Shown piece by piece: positions 21,960 to 34,710 of a stretch of DNA of 64,000 bases (within the stretch, counting starts at the first letter, position 1; the number at the start of each line of letters is the position of its first letter). The stretch comes from Gerris lacustris. Taxonomy: Eukaryota > Arthropoda > Insecta > Hemiptera > Gerridae. A model generated the notes under the pieces. That model did no database searches. It saw only the letters and a list, made by a program, of their open reading frames with translations, and was not told where the DNA came from. The stretch spans positions 28,650,720 to 28,714,719 of the forward strand of contig OX578286.1 in the NCBI GenBank assembly GCA_951217055.1, in the 5' to 3' direction. The translations under genes were made by a program, and so were the position numbers.

Positions 21960-22690
21960 AAGAGCATAGAAGCTTGTAATTAATGTGAGGTTATCTGCGG
22001 GATATTTTTGACAAACCATCCAAATTTTATAATAATCAGATTAGCACTTTTTAAAGATATAGGTATAAACTACTGTATGTTTGTGCGGATTTTAAAGAGA
22101 ATAAAATAAGCGCAGAAGATTAAAACTTAATGAAACCAAAAATGGGTTGATTATGACCTACCATTTAAATTTTATTAAAATTGAACAAGTAGTTTACAAG
22201 GTTCTCAAAAATTTGAGTGATAGACAGACAGACATGAAAATCGAACTACTTGCTACAAGATGTTAGTTCGCAAGAATTGAGAGGCTGACACGGAACTTAA
22301 AATGTTCCTTAGTGTCTGAAACGGTTTCAGTCTTGGAATTTTTGAAATTGGAGACATAGAATATGTTCGTTCTTCAGAACAATTACATAACATTTGTAAA
22401 ATGCTTTAAAGTTTGTGCGCATGTACAAGAGAAAGCCGAGTCATAGAATGTTGAAGCATGGGACCAACAATGGACCAATTATGACCTACCTTCCAAATTA
22501 TTTAAACAAGAAGCATTTTCAAGGACAGACCGATGGACAGAAACGAGATTATAAATTAATATTCCCTGATGTCTGAAACAGATTTATACCTAAGAATTTT
22601 CAAAATTAAGAACATAAAACAAGTCTTTCTACTTCGGAACGGTCGCAATGCTGCCGTTCCTGAGATAAGCTGCGTAGTAAAGTTTAATAA
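21960..22690 (+). repeat. Two diverged family F copies in tandem
   Basis: 21960-22430 and 22440-22690 each hold the middle-to-right part of family F ('atgacctacc', 'gtctgaaac', 'cttcagaac' or 'cttcggaac', then a decayed terminal hairpin). With 21428-21935 they form a head-to-head pair. Confidence 0.7.
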
Positions 22691-23039
22691 CTAACCAACA
22701 CAATATTCAACAAATTGGCTTGAAAAGTTCTTTTATAAATGAAACACTTGAAATCTTCAAGCCACTTGTTCTCTCACGGCCTGTTTCTAACACGAAGAAA
22801 AAAAGAAAATTCAATTTGCAGGATAATTGAAATTTCTGATATAATGCAGGAGAAAAAGTAAAATAATAAGTGCTTGTGCCTGCAGAGCAAGACTAGAAGG
22901 TTTTTCTAAATAAAACAGACGCCTTAGAAATTCCTCGATAAGTCTCTCTTGTGGACAACGTAAGAATAAACGTTGCAGAAGTACTTGATGAAAAAGTATT
23001 TTCCTTTTGTTTTATTAGGATTAAATAAAAAGAATTACT
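22691..23039. other. Unassigned stretch
   Basis: Nothing recognised. Confidence 0.5.
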
Positions 23040-23389
23040 ACTTGTACAATAGATGAGTTAATGGAACGGAGTCACTTGAAAACCAAGATGTATTAATAGA
23101 TGAGTTGATTTCAATAAATAACATCATCATTAAGTAGCATCTAAACACTAACAGGATAAAAGATAAAGAATTACTACTTTAGTTGTACAATAGATGAGTT
23201 GTTTACAATGTACATTTCAATACATTACATCATCATCAGGTAACATAGCATCTAAACGCTACATTACAAACTAACAATATCTAACAGTAAAAAAGATAAA
23301 GAATTACTACTTTAGTTGTACAATAGATGAGTTGTTTACAATGTACATTTCAATAAAGTACATCATCAGGTAACATAGCATTGAAACAC

Positions 23390-23395
<6 letters not shown>
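23040..23395. repeat. 133-bp satellite, minor locus
   Basis: Three diverged units of the same satellite that forms the large array at 30.1-31.6 kb ('agttgtacaatagatgag', 'acaatgtacatttcaata', 'tctaaacactaacagg'). Confidence 0.9.

Positions 23396-23466
<71 letters not shown>
23393..23466. repeat. (TA)n microsatellite
   Basis: About 74 bp of pure TA, directly at the end of the satellite fragment. Confidence 0.97.
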
Positions 23467-23468
<2 letters not shown>

Positions 23469-23964
23469 GTAAGACTTACTTAAATTGGTTTTATTTTTCA
23501 TCGCCTCTAATTCGTAGCTTTTTCCCTGTCTGCAATTAATTCAGATTCAGAGGTTAAGGGCCCCTTTGGGTAAACGAGGAGTGGGACGTCTCTGTGGCCC
23601 AATAACTCAACGAGAGTACAACAGAGGGATAGAGGAGTAGAAAAAAGCAGGGCCTACGTTTTAATGGAGATTTTCAGGGGTGATTTTAAGGGCGCTTTAT
23701 TAGAGGAGAAACAACCTCTCTGGATTTGATTAAAGTTTTATATAAAAGAGAAAAAGTAGCAGCAACATTAAATAAAATTACAAGTTACTGTAAATATAAA
23801 ATTCATTTATTTAGCGCCTCACTTTAAAATTATTTCTGACTTGTATCTCAGTCAAATTTTTATTGAATTTACCCAGTAATGCATGCTCCTCACATATACT
23901 ACATAGACCAAAAACGAACAAAGACAGACCTTAAAAAGATGAAATATTTTCTTGATTGGGTAAA
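23467..23964. other. Unassigned, relatively unique stretch
   Basis: 23530-23740 is less AT-rich and not matched elsewhere in the window ('acgaggagtgggacgtctct'). No open frame or motif is found. Confidence 0.5.
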
Positions 23965-24100
23965 TATGTCGTTTCTGACCAACATTGTCTAAATAACTAC
24001 TACGATAAAGGGATATTTAGTTCGATGTACATTGGGACACATTCTTATTACACTTTTATATACAAAAGTGTGATATTCCTTTGCCCCAATGCAAATCTTC
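23965..24100. repeat. Family G repeat fragment
   Basis: 'ttgtctaaataactactacg' with 'aaagggatattt' and 'gtgtgatattcctttgcccc' form a palindromic unit shared with 32.4, 51.5 and 60.96 kb. Confidence 0.7.
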
Positions 24101-24761
24101 CAAAATCGTATTTTTGCTCAATCTCTTTATACAAAAATATTCGTATATTTGTATATTCGTATAAAATTAAAAAGACTACATAATATACTACATTTAAAAT
24201 TAATACCGGCTAACTTTTCTTTTGTATTCTATTCGCACAAAACATCCATAAAAAAAGAACCACTAAACCACTCTTAAATAATTTTTTCACCACATTTTTA
24301 TGATCTACTTAAAATAACTGAATGAAAGTCGTTAAAAAATCCTCAGAATAATTCCCCATTTTTTTCTATTCCTATATGTAAATTGCTTGCTTTAAAAAAA
24401 CATCGCTATAAATTTCAAAGTTGCAATGAAAAGAGCTGTTGACTCCTGACCACCCGGTTACGGCAACTTCACAGAGCAACACCGGAGAAATATTACAGGT
24501 ATAAAACCCATAGTTGTGAAGGTTGGACCATAAATTTCATTCGGGGGTTTTTGAGGGGCAAGAGATAATAACTTTGGGATATCCAATAAATCTGTCAGCT
24601 ATCCAATAGTTGTTTTTTATATAACCATAATTTTTTATTCTCCAATATTCAAATATTTTTTTTTTGTTTCTTATAATAATTTATAACCGGACTCGAAATG
24701 AATAATAATAAAATAAAATTACAATTTATAGTAAAAAGTTTAGTTTTCTTGGCCATTTTAT
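24101..24761. other. Unassigned stretch
   Basis: No gene or repeat recognised. Overlapping frames at 23956-24277 are AT-rich by-products. Confidence 0.5.
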
Positions 24762-25050
24762 TGGAACGAAGTTCCTTAAGGCACGTTACAGCGTCTGGAG
24801 CATGGGAGTGAATCCGAAAAAATCAACCGTCACGAAATCGACCGATGACGATAACTTGAGTAAATGATGACCAATTTAGTTGAAATTTGGTACACATGTT
24901 TATTTTACCAATGCCCATAAAGAGTCCGTTGGACAGCGTTATCTGCCCAAGCGTTCGCAGGCAATGCTCGCGTAAACGTATGCTTAAAATGTAAAATTGG
25001 AATTTCAAGTCGGAAAAACAAAATTCTTACTTCATCTATCTAATGAGACA
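24762..25050 (+). repeat. Family A repeat, copy 3
   Basis: Has the palindrome ggaac-gaa-gttcc, 'gatgacgataacttgagt', 'acacatgtttattttacc' and 'caatgctcgcgtaaacg', and ends 'ctaatgagacaaac'. The cleanest copy of the family 5' end. Confidence 0.8.
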
Positions 25051-25074
25051 AACAACTTTTAAACATAATTTTTA

Positions 25075-26200
25075 GGGTTCGTAGGCAAAACCAAGGACCC
25101 TTATCATTTCCTGCGTGTCTGTCCGTCCATCTGTCACCTACTCTCACGGCTACACTGTCTGATCACTTTGAAATTTTGCATATACAGGGTGTATCAATTT
25201 CAGATGGCCATAGAAAAAGGGGTATATCTACAGGTCATTTGGAGCAAAAAAGTTCATATAAGCCATAGTCCAATTCTCAACAGGTTAGGAGCTATAGGCG
25301 AAAATAGACTGTGTTAAAAACAATCGACCTTTGCCTTAAAAAACTGAAATAACTCAAAATATATTAATCTTGGAACAATGAATGAACAATCGTTGGAAAG
25401 AATATGTGAACATCTTTGACAAAAAGATGTCGAATGTCATTGCTCAAGGTGGCGGCCATTTTGAGCAGCTTCTGCCTTGAGATATCATGGTAAGTATATT
25501 TTACAGTAATAGATCTTCTAGTTAGAGAACTGAAATTTCAATTTAATGGCCGCCAACTTGAGCAATGCACATTCGACATCATTTTGTCAAAGATGCCACA
25601 GATGATAATGTCACGTTTCTTTGCCCTTCTCCAGCTGCAAGCACGACATGTTTTTTTCTACAACGGTGGTTTGTTCGCCAACTTAGAGTTGGAATATTGT
25701 TAAGTATTTGGTATTGTTTTAAAGCTTATTAAAAGCACCAACTTTTCCTAACTTTGTATGCATTTCTCCCATTCGGGTCATATCGATAAGTGGGCTCAAA
25801 GTTTTTCAGATTTTTTAAAAAATCTTTTTTTTTTGTTTTCAAACAGCTCTGGGTCACACTAAAAAGGCAACAACTCAACTAAAACATACATCATTTTTAT
25901 TATAATTTCCTGCTTTTTCCAACGATTGTTCATTCATTGTTCCAAGATTAATATATTTTGAGTTATTTCAGTTTTTTAAGGCAAAGGTCGATTGTTTTTA
26001 ACACAGTCTATTTTCGCCTATAGCTCCTAACCTGTTGAGAATTGGACTATAGCTGTATGAACTTTTTTGCTCCAAAAGACCTGTAGATATACCCCTTGTC
26101 TATGGCCATCTGAAATTGATACACCCTGTATATGTATATGTATATGTATAGTACCTACCCAGACATTTTAAAAATATAGCGACTATATCCGGTTCCATCA
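25075..26200 (-). mobile_element. Family B copy 4, split by a foldback
   Basis: 25075-25182 ('agggttcgtaggcaaaacca', 'actctcacggctacac', 'tttgcata') and 26131-26200 ('tgtatagtacctacccagac', 'atatagcgac') are adjacent in intact family B copies (14.21-14.38 kb). They are separated here by the 948-bp foldback. The remainder of family B is missing. Confidence 0.85.
25183..26130. mobile_element. Long foldback element, 217-bp arms
   Basis: Arms 25183-25400 and about 25914-26130 are inverted repeats. Ends are 'tacagggtgtatcaattt' and its complement, flanked by TA, as in Tc1/mariner-type non-autonomous elements. The loop itself has a second, imperfect inverted repeat (about 25411-25463 with 25547-25603, 'aaggtggcggccatt' type). 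No transposase frame. Confidence 0.87.
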
Positions 26201-26520
26201 GTTAATCTAATTTAATGAAACTTCATATGCATCGTGTAAAGTACAATTTTTAAACAGGCATGTAAACTGATACAACCTGAAGTTTTTGGGAAGTGAGATG
26301 ATATATTTTATAATATTTCAAAATGAGTAGGTCATGCGTGAGGGCTAAGGAACAGTCCTTTTCTTTCGCTATACTGCAACCATTGTCTTTAACTATCACT
26401 CATCATGATTAACTATTTTCTCAATATTTTATACATATTTATTGCAAGACGCTCGATTAAAAAAAAAGCTTTTCTTTTAATTTTGCCTTAACCCAGCTAA
26501 GTCCAAATAGTTAATTACTT
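26195..26520 (+). repeat. Family L repeat, copy 2
   Basis: Matches 20.77-21.01 kb and, at its left part ('acttcatatgcatcgtgtaa', 'aggcatgtaaactg'), 57.97-58.03 kb. Function unknown. Confidence 0.65.
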
Positions 26521-26570
26521 TTAATTTAGTCTCTTAAGTAGTTAGCATCGTATACTTAGCAGTGTGACTA

Positions 26571-27080
26571 TCTTCTATATCTTATATATAAATCAAAATG
26601 AATGTCTGTCTGTCTGTCTCTTATGCCTGTGTAAACCGTTCATCTGATTACGATGAAACTTTGGGGAATGGTTGGACGCATTCCCGGGAAGGTTTCTGAG
26701 TTAGTAAAACTATGTTCCGATTTTGGTACACAGGGGTACGGGGTACATATGTCAAAGTAATGAAAAACCTTTAATGATTGTATATCGTTGAAAAGCTCTT
26801 TAAGATTACAGTAGTCATATTTCCATTTAGGAGGGGGGTAAAATGCAAAATACACGAAAATTATTTCTATAATCTATATCTATATAAATAAAAATGAATG
26901 TTTGTTTATCTGTGTCTCTTATGTCAATATTGTATATTGTACAAGTATATATTACAAATTTTATTATACATTTTGCATCTAAGGCAACATTATTTATAAG
27001 GTTTTTCAAAGGTAGCAGCTTTACATTTCTTATGTTATTAATGCTTATTAGGTGGTACCAAGTTCGCCGGGTCAGCTAGT
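26571..27080 (+). mobile_element. Helitron-like non-autonomous element
   Basis: Begins 'tcttctatatcttatatata' and 'aaatgaatgtctgtctg'; ends 'ttcgccgggtcagctag' followed by T. TC...CTAG|T ends and the TATA-ATGAATGTCTGT start resemble non-autonomous Helitrons of insects. A second start-like block at 26872-26910 ('tatataaataaaaatgaatg') suggests one element inserted in another. No Rep/helicase coding. The 3' hairpin is weak, so the class is tentative. Confidence 0.5.
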
Positions 27081-27954
27081 AATTTATATTAATGAAAAGC
27101 GTAAAGAACTTGGTTCCTAACGGGTGGCCCCGCGACACCTCATATACGTAAAAGTTAAAGGGAAAAAGTGTTGTGATGACGTTAATTCTGTTATGCACTA
27201 ACAGAATTAAGGTCCCCTGAATCAAAAAAAGTAGTATTTAAAATGGCTCTCTGTGTTGTTGTCTTAGTGTGTCAGCTGTTTTGTGTGGTGTCTAAATCTA
27301 TAGAGCCGATTCCGGTAAAACACGGCATATAGTTACAGAAAAGATCATGCCCATAATTTAAGATATTATTGTTTACTCTAAATTTAGGTGCGGAAAGTAC
27401 GTGCTAGGATGCGAGGAAGCTATGAGCCACACTAATTGGGCAGTATATTTTTCTAGACATTTGAAAATTAACAAACTATATTCTAAGAAATAAATTAGGA
27501 TAGCAAGGAGCAGTAAAATGTAACAAATTAAAATTATCGGATTAACCATTCGGAATTGCAGATTTTCATCAAAAAAGTAAAAAAAAAAAAAAAAATAGTT
27601 TAAATTATAATTAATAATCAAAGGAAACAGACTTACGAACTTTCAAAAACAAATCATTATATTATAACCGTGTACAAAGTATTACAAAATTTACTTTGGT
27701 CTTTCAGGGCTGACAACTATAACTTAAAAAAGGCAAACAAGTAGAAGTAATATTTCAAGTAAGAATACGTTCATGTGGAAAATTTAAATTAAATATTTAC
27801 CTTTGATATAGTTCTATAATCCACTCTAGTATAAAACAACCAAATTATATATTTCAATAATTTAACATTTTAATTTAACATGCAAAATAAACTAAAATTG
27901 ATGTGCCTGGACTAGATATGTATAAATTTTACAAGCAAGATGCAATAGCATAAG
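27081..27954. other. Unassigned stretch with a family F end
   Basis: 27407-27455 is an antisense family F left end ('gaggaagctatgagccacac'). An A-rich run lies near 27580-27595. The rest is not recognised. Confidence 0.55.
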
Positions 27955-29335
27955 GAGGAATTAGGCCAGTCGAAGGGCTTAGGCCAGTAAAATGGGTATT
28001 AAACCCATCAAAGAGCTGAAGCCTGTAAAACATATAGTTTAGGAAATATCAAAGGAATTAGGCCCGTCAAAGAGCTTAAGCCTGTAACATGTAGTTTAGG
28101 GAAAATATCAAAGGAATTAGGCCCGTCAAAAGGCTCAAGCCTGTAAAAAGTGGATTAGGCCCATCAAAAGAGCTTAAGCCTGTAAAAAGTAGATTAGGCC
28201 CATCAAAAGAGATTAGGCCTGTAAAAAGTGGATTAGGCCCATCAAATGAGCTTAGGCCTGTAAAAAGTGGATTAGGCCCATCAAAAGAGCTTAAGCCTGT
28301 AAAAAGTGGATTAGGCCCATCAAAAGAGCTTAAGCCTGTAAAAAGTAGATTAGGCCCATCAAAAAAGCTTAAGCCTGTAAAAAGTGGATTAGGCCCATCA
28401 AAAGAGCTTAGGCCTGTAAAAAGTGGATTAGGCCCATCAAAAGAGCTTAGGCCTGTAAAAAGTGGATTAAGCCCATCAAAAGAGCTTAAGCCTGTAAAAA
28501 GTGGATTAGGCCCATCAAAAAAGCTTAAGCCTGTAAAAAGTGGATTAGGCCCATCAAAAGAGCTTAGGCCTGTAAAAAGTTGATTAGGCCCATCAAAAGA
28601 GCTTAGGCCTGTAAAAAGTGGATTAGGCCCATCAAAAGAGCTTAGGCCTGTAAAAAGTGGATTAGGCCCATCAAAAGAGCTTAAGCCTGTAAAAAGGATT
28701 AGGCCCATCAAAAGAGCTTAAGCCTGTAAAAAGTGGATTAGGCCTATCAAAAGAGCTTAGGCCTGTAAAAAGTGGATTAGGCAATGTCGAAGGATTAAAC
28801 CTGTAATATGGCTTAGGTCCGTCAAAGGGTTATTTAAGAGTGTAAAATGTGGATTTGGCAATGTCAAAGAGTTTAGGAGTGTAGAATGTGGATTTAGCAA
28901 TGCCAAAGGGTTTAAAGTATAGAATGTGGATTTGGATAGGTCAAATTGTTTAAGAGTGTAAAATGTGGATTTGGCCCATCAAAAGAGCTTAAGCCTGTAA
29001 AAAGTGGATTAGGCCCATCAAAAGAGCTTAGGCCTGTAAAAAGTGAATTAGGCAATGTCAAAGGATTATTTAAGAGTGTAAAATGTGGATTTGGCAATGT
29101 CAAAGAGTTTAGGAGTGTAGAATGTGGATTTATCAATGCCAAAGGGTTTAAAGTATAGAATGTGGATTTAGATAGGTCAAATTGTTTAAGAGTGTAAAAT
29201 GTGGATTTGGCAATGTCAAAGGTTTTAAGAGTGTAGAGTGTGGATTTGGCAATGTCAAAGGGTTTAAGAGTGTAAAATGTGGATTTAGCAATGTCAAAGG
29301 GTTTAAGAGTGTAAAATGTGGATTTGGCAATGCCT
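27955..29335. repeat. 39-bp minisatellite, two subfamilies
   Basis: About 35 units. The first block (to about 28785) has 'ggattaggcccatcaaaag' and 'agcttaagcctgtaaaaa'; the second has 'gtgtaaaatgtggatttgg' and 'caatgtcaaaggg'. 39 bp is 13 codons, so the minus strand is open from 28711 to 28076 as repeats of LFTGLSSFDGPNP. A few first-type units reappear inside the second block (28978-29045), pointing to unequal exchange. No flanking gene structure supports a protein. Confidence 0.93.
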
Positions 29336-30137
29336 GATAGTCAGATCTTCGATAAGTCAAATTAATTATTAAATAATAGTATTCAACATTGATATTAGTT
29401 AGTCATAGATATTTAATCTGTCCACTTGCAGTCCAGTAATAGTTAAAGAAACGTGTGAAGTTAGTTTTATTCTCTTTAAGGGGTTAAGTGTGTAAAATGT
29501 AGATTTGGAAATTTCAAAAGGGATTTGGTCTATCTAAGAGCGTCTATTAAATGGCGACAATTGGTGTAGACAAATGAGTAGACTCAGTCCGGGGATTTTA
29601 TCTAGATCTGTGGTCACCTATCCATATAGTAACCACGCTGCCGTGGTCTCCTTGAAAAATGATTCTATATTATAAAATTACCGTTTCGGATTTAATTTTT
29701 AAGCTATTATTAATATTTATTTATATCCATCTAATATTTTAATATTTTTGCCAACTAAAAATAGGTTTCATTATATCGTGAAAAAAGAAATCATAAATAC
29801 ATTTAAAACGGAAGGGAATTCACAATTTAGGTTGTAAATTAAAGTTTACGGACAATTGTATTGTATTTATTTAGTAGAGTAGGAGCTATTGGCAAAGTTG
29901 AGCAATGGATTTGCCAATAACTTGGCAAGGGAAACCATTAAAACAGCACAGCTTAGGAAAGGGTTTAGCCCCATCCTTTAAACTGAAAGCTCAAATTCAA
30001 AAGCAGGTAATACTGAGGCAGCGACTAGAACTACCTAAGTTGGCTGTCAAAACTGTTGTAAGTTTTACGTTAGTTTACCTGATAGATACCGGAAATTTTT
30101 CCTTCTGTCATAGGAAAATGAAGAAGAGGGAACTAAA
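29336..30137. other. Unassigned stretch with a 91-codon frame
   Basis: 29905-30180 (+) encodes a basic 91-residue frame with no recognised domain whose end runs into the satellite; I do not call it a gene. 29450-29540 has a decayed 39-bp-unit relic. Confidence 0.5.
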
Positions 30138-31590
30138 GATGAAGAATTTCTACATTAAGTTGTACAATGAGTTGTATTAAATATAAATTTCAATACAATA
30201 CATCCTCATCAGATAATATAGCATCTAAACACTACATTACAAACTAACAATATCTAACAGGATAAAAGATAAAGAATTACTACTTTAGTTGTACAATAGA
30301 TGAGTTGTTTACAATGTACATTTCAATACATTACATCATCATCAGGTAATATAGCATCTAAACACTACATTACAAACTAACAATATCTAACAGGATAAAA
30401 GATAAAGAATTACTACTTTAGTTGTACAATAGATAATTTGTTTACAATGTACATTTCAATACATCCTCATCAGATAATATAGCATCTAAACACTACATTA
30501 CAAACTAACAATATCTAACAGGATAAAAGATAAAGAATTACTACTTTAGTTGTACAATAGATGAGTTGTTTACAATGTACATTTCAATACATTACATCAT
30601 CATCAGGTAATATAGCATCTAAACACTACATTACAAACTAACAATATCTAACAGGATAAAAGATAAAGAATTACTACTTTAGTTGTACAATAGATAATTT
30701 GTTTACAATGTACATTTCAATACATTACATCATCAGGTAACATAGCATCTAAACACTACATTACAAACTAACAATATCTAACAGGATAAAAGATAAAGAA
30801 TTACTACTTTAGTTGTACAATAGATGATTTGTTTACAATGTACATTTCAATACATTACATCATCATCAGGTAATATAGCATCTAAACACTACATTACAAA
30901 CTAACAATATCTAACAGGATAAAAGATAAAGAATTACTACTTTAGTTGTACAATAGATAATTTGTTTACAATGTACATTTCAATACATTACATCATCAGG
31001 TAACATAGCATCTAAACACTACATTACAAACTAACAATATCTAACAGGATAAAAGATAAAGAATTACTACTTTAGTTGTACAATAGATGATTTGTTTACA
31101 ATGTACATTTCAATACATTACATCATCATCAGGTAATATAGCATCTAAACACTACATTACAAACTAAAAATATCTAACAGGATAAAAGATAAAGAATTAC
31201 TACTTTAGTTGTACAATAGATAATTTGTTTACAATGTACATTTCAATACATTACATCATCAGGTAACATAGCATCTAAACACTACATTACAAACTAACAA
31301 TATCTAACAGGATAAAAGATAAAGAATTACTACTTTAGTTGTACAATAGATGATTTGTTTACAATGTGCATTTCAATACATTACATCATCAGGTAACATA
31401 GCATCTAAACACTACATTACAAACTAACAATATCTAACAGGATAAAAGATAAAGAATTACTACTTTAGTTGTACAATAGATGATTTGTTTACAATGTACA
31501 TTTCAATACATTACATCATCAGGTAACATAGCATCTAAACACTACATTACACACTAACAATATCTAACAGGATAAAAGATAAAGATTGAC
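30138..31590. repeat. 133-bp satellite, main array, with alternating unit types
   Basis: About 11-12 units, core 'aaagaattactactttagtt', 'gtacaatagatga' or 'gtacaatagataa', and 'tctaaacactacattac'. Through 30270-31300 units alternate between a long type (gatgag/gatgat with catcatcatcagg) and a short type (gataat with a shorter CATC run), giving a dimeric higher-order period near 260 bp. The last three units lose the alternation. Confidence 0.94.
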
Positions 31591-31959
31591 TACTATAGTT
31601 GTAAAATAGGTTCCACTCTTAGAAGCAATTTACTCCAAGGGTTATTTCTTAACTGTCAATCTTCTTCTCTATTACCCATTGTCAGAATTGTCAGCCTTGC
31701 TACCGTAATTAGGACTTCCTTCCTCCCTGCCACTTCAAAAGTTTCCGATTGGTTCTGAGAATGACAGCTTTGACTGATCATCTTCAATTGCCATTCTAGT
31801 ATTATCCACAAAATAAAGAAAATATGAGGTACAAATAAAAAAATGAATTTATAGTTTTTGTCACTGATAAATGGGCCTTACATTTTATATTTGAGATATT
31901 TGTGTAAAAGGTTGTATTTTCTCATTGGGACAAAATTTAGTTGATGTTAGTTTGTCCCT
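31591..31959. other. Unassigned stretch
   Basis: Nothing recognised. Confidence 0.5.
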
Positions 31960-32276
31960 TGACAGGTGACCACGTTGATTTTTAGTAATATTTAAATAAC
32001 TAACCTACCAAGTGTGAAAATAACATCAACTTGATTTTCGGTCTACTAACTAATTCTGTACTCAGGATCATGAAAATCACATTGTCCACCATAATTGGTG
32101 AGACATGGCCGCTCTCCACCGGTTTGTTTTTTTCAAACGCCTATTGCCAAGCTATGTCCCGCAGACGAACCTAGCCGACCACGTATTCTTAAAAGGCGCT
32201 AAAAGATTGACTTGTATACAAAATTCTAGCTTGATGTTAGTCAGACACTTTTTTACACGCTATCTCCTGGACTAAA
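31960..32276 (+). mobile_element. Family D element, half copy
   Basis: One 49-bp-type unit ('gtaatatttaaataactaac'), then the right arm of family D ('attgtccaccataattgg', 'cctattgccaagctatgtcc', 'ctatctcctggactaa'). It lacks the left arm, so it is a partial copy. Confidence 0.8.
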
Positions 32277-32319
32277 GATAGAACAGCATAAAGTCTGAAA
32301 TTTGAAATTTCTTCAGATT

Positions 32320-33125
32320 GTTACTCCTCTATGTTAGTCTAGAATAGAATTGGATATAATTATTTCTTCATTTCTTTGTCTAAATAACTATTTAGACAAA
32401 GGGATGTTTAAGAATGTCCTTAGGTTGTTATGAAGGGATGAAGGAATGTACTTTGGGACCAAGGAATATTACACATCTGTCATTTTTAGGAGAGTAACAG
32501 TCTGAAGAAGTGCTTTAAAAACACCTAGGTAATACAGTATAAAAATTGAAATTAGGTACCTCTTTAGATTGTTACTTAACGATGATATTTTAGAATATAA
32601 ATAATTTTTTTTTTTATATATTCTTTGTCTAAATAACTAATAAGACAAAGGGATGTTTGGTCCAATGTACTTTGGGACAGGAATATTACACTTCTGTCAT
32701 ATTAAGGAGAGTAACAGTCTAAAGAAGAGCCTGAAATTCTTTAGATTGTTACTCCCTTCAGTTTTTTTTAAAAGGGGAGTAACAGTCTAAAAAGTGACTA
32801 ATATTCTTTAGATTGTTACTCCCTTCAGTTTTTTAAAAGGGGAGTAACAGTCTAAAAAGTGACTAAAATTCTTTAGATTGTTACTCCCTTCTGTTTTTTA
32901 AAAGGGGAGTAACAGTCTAAAAAGTGACTAAAATTCTTTAGATTGTTACTCCCTTCAGTTTTTTAAAAGGGGAGTAACAGTCTAAAAAGTGACTAAAATT
33001 CTTTAGATTGTTACTCCCTTCAGTTTTTTAAAAGGGGAGTAACAGTCTAAAAAGTGACTAAAATTTTTTAGATCGTTACTCCCTTCTGTTTTTTTAAAAA
33101 AGGAGTAACAGTCTAAAGAAGTGCC
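32320..33125. repeat. Family G copies and a tandem array of hairpin units
   Basis: Left part: two copies of 'ctttgtctaaataacta' with 'gacaaagggatgttt'. 32740-33120: six units of about 63 bp, each itself an inverted repeat: 'agattgttactccc' and 'ggggagtaacagtct' separated by a short T/A loop. Units are close to identical apart from loop length. Confidence 0.88.
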
Positions 33126-33699
<574 letters not shown>

Positions 33700-33704
<5 letters not shown>

Positions 33705-34508
33705 CAGTATGTCCTCAGTTCGAGTTGGCTATAGGTGTAAATGACAAAAATTTCATTTTTCGAGAAAAAGTTACTCTTTATAATAATTTTTGCTTGTTTT
33801 GAAATGAAGAAATATCATATTAAAAATGTCATACTATGTAAACTGCACCCAAAAATTACAATTTTCAAAAAGAGTATTAAGAGTAAAGAGGGGTTATTTT
33901 AGATTTTTCGATAATATGATACTCTTTATAAAATTGTTTATTTAACATTCTAAGGTAATTATGACATAAAAAAGTGAAAAATCTTTTGTCAGATTTACCC
34001 CCATCCCTACTGTTCCCAGTTCGGGTTGGCTATAGGTACGTGTAAATTCAAAAATAAAAAATATTTCTCGAAAAAAAATTACTCTTTATAAAAAATTATG
34101 CTTGTTCTAAAATGAAGATTAATCGTACAAACAAATTTTGTTCCATGCACTCTGTACCCAAAAAGTTCAAATCTCTAAATTTATCCAAGACTAAAGTGTA
34201 ATTATTTTTAAGAAATAAGTTATTCTTTAAAATGTTTTCCGTCTTGTCTAAAATGAAGATTTATTTAGTTAAACTTGTACCATGTACTCTGTACCAAAAA
34301 AGTACAAATCTTATGTTTTGCAAAAGATTCTTTTTTTATTGTTTACCTAAATTAACCAAAACTTTTGTAAAAATGTTTGAAATATGATTTGTACTTTGTA
34401 GCGACAGAGTACAATGTACAATTAATGTCAGAATTAATAATTACACTTTGTCTTGGACAAATTTAGAGATTTGTGCTTTTTGGGTACAGAGTGCATGGTA
34501 CAACAGAT

Positions 34509-34510
<2 letters not shown>
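33700..34510. repeat. Family M: direct and inverted duplications
   Basis: 'cagttcgagttggctatagg' at about 33717 and 'cagttcgggttggctatagg' at about 34018 head two direct copies. 34133-34205 ('ccatgcactctgtaccca', 'aatctctaaattta') is inverted at 34434-34505 ('taaatttagagattt', 'gggtacagagtgcatgg'), giving about 70-bp arms. Possibly a decayed foldback with (TA)n on both sides. Confidence 0.75.
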
Positions 34511-34590
<80 letters not shown>

Positions 34591-34623
34591 GTCTCCCGTA
34601 GTTAAAATTGTTTGAGGTATATA

Positions 34624-34707
<84 letters not shown>
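34511..34707. repeat. Two (TA)n blocks
   Basis: 34521-34588 and 34621-34707, separated by a 32-bp non-repetitive spacer. Confidence 0.95.

Positions 34708-34710
<3 letters not shown>

Noticed and set aside
30270..31560. CTGATGA ... GAAA on the minus strand in each 133-bp satellite unit, as a possible hammerhead
   Set aside because: No stem II (no G10.1-C11.1 pair) and no stem III partner; the CATC run varies in length between units. Chance resemblance.
30138..31590. CRISPR array
   Set aside because: Units are contiguous satellite repeats without unique spacers, in a eukaryotic context.
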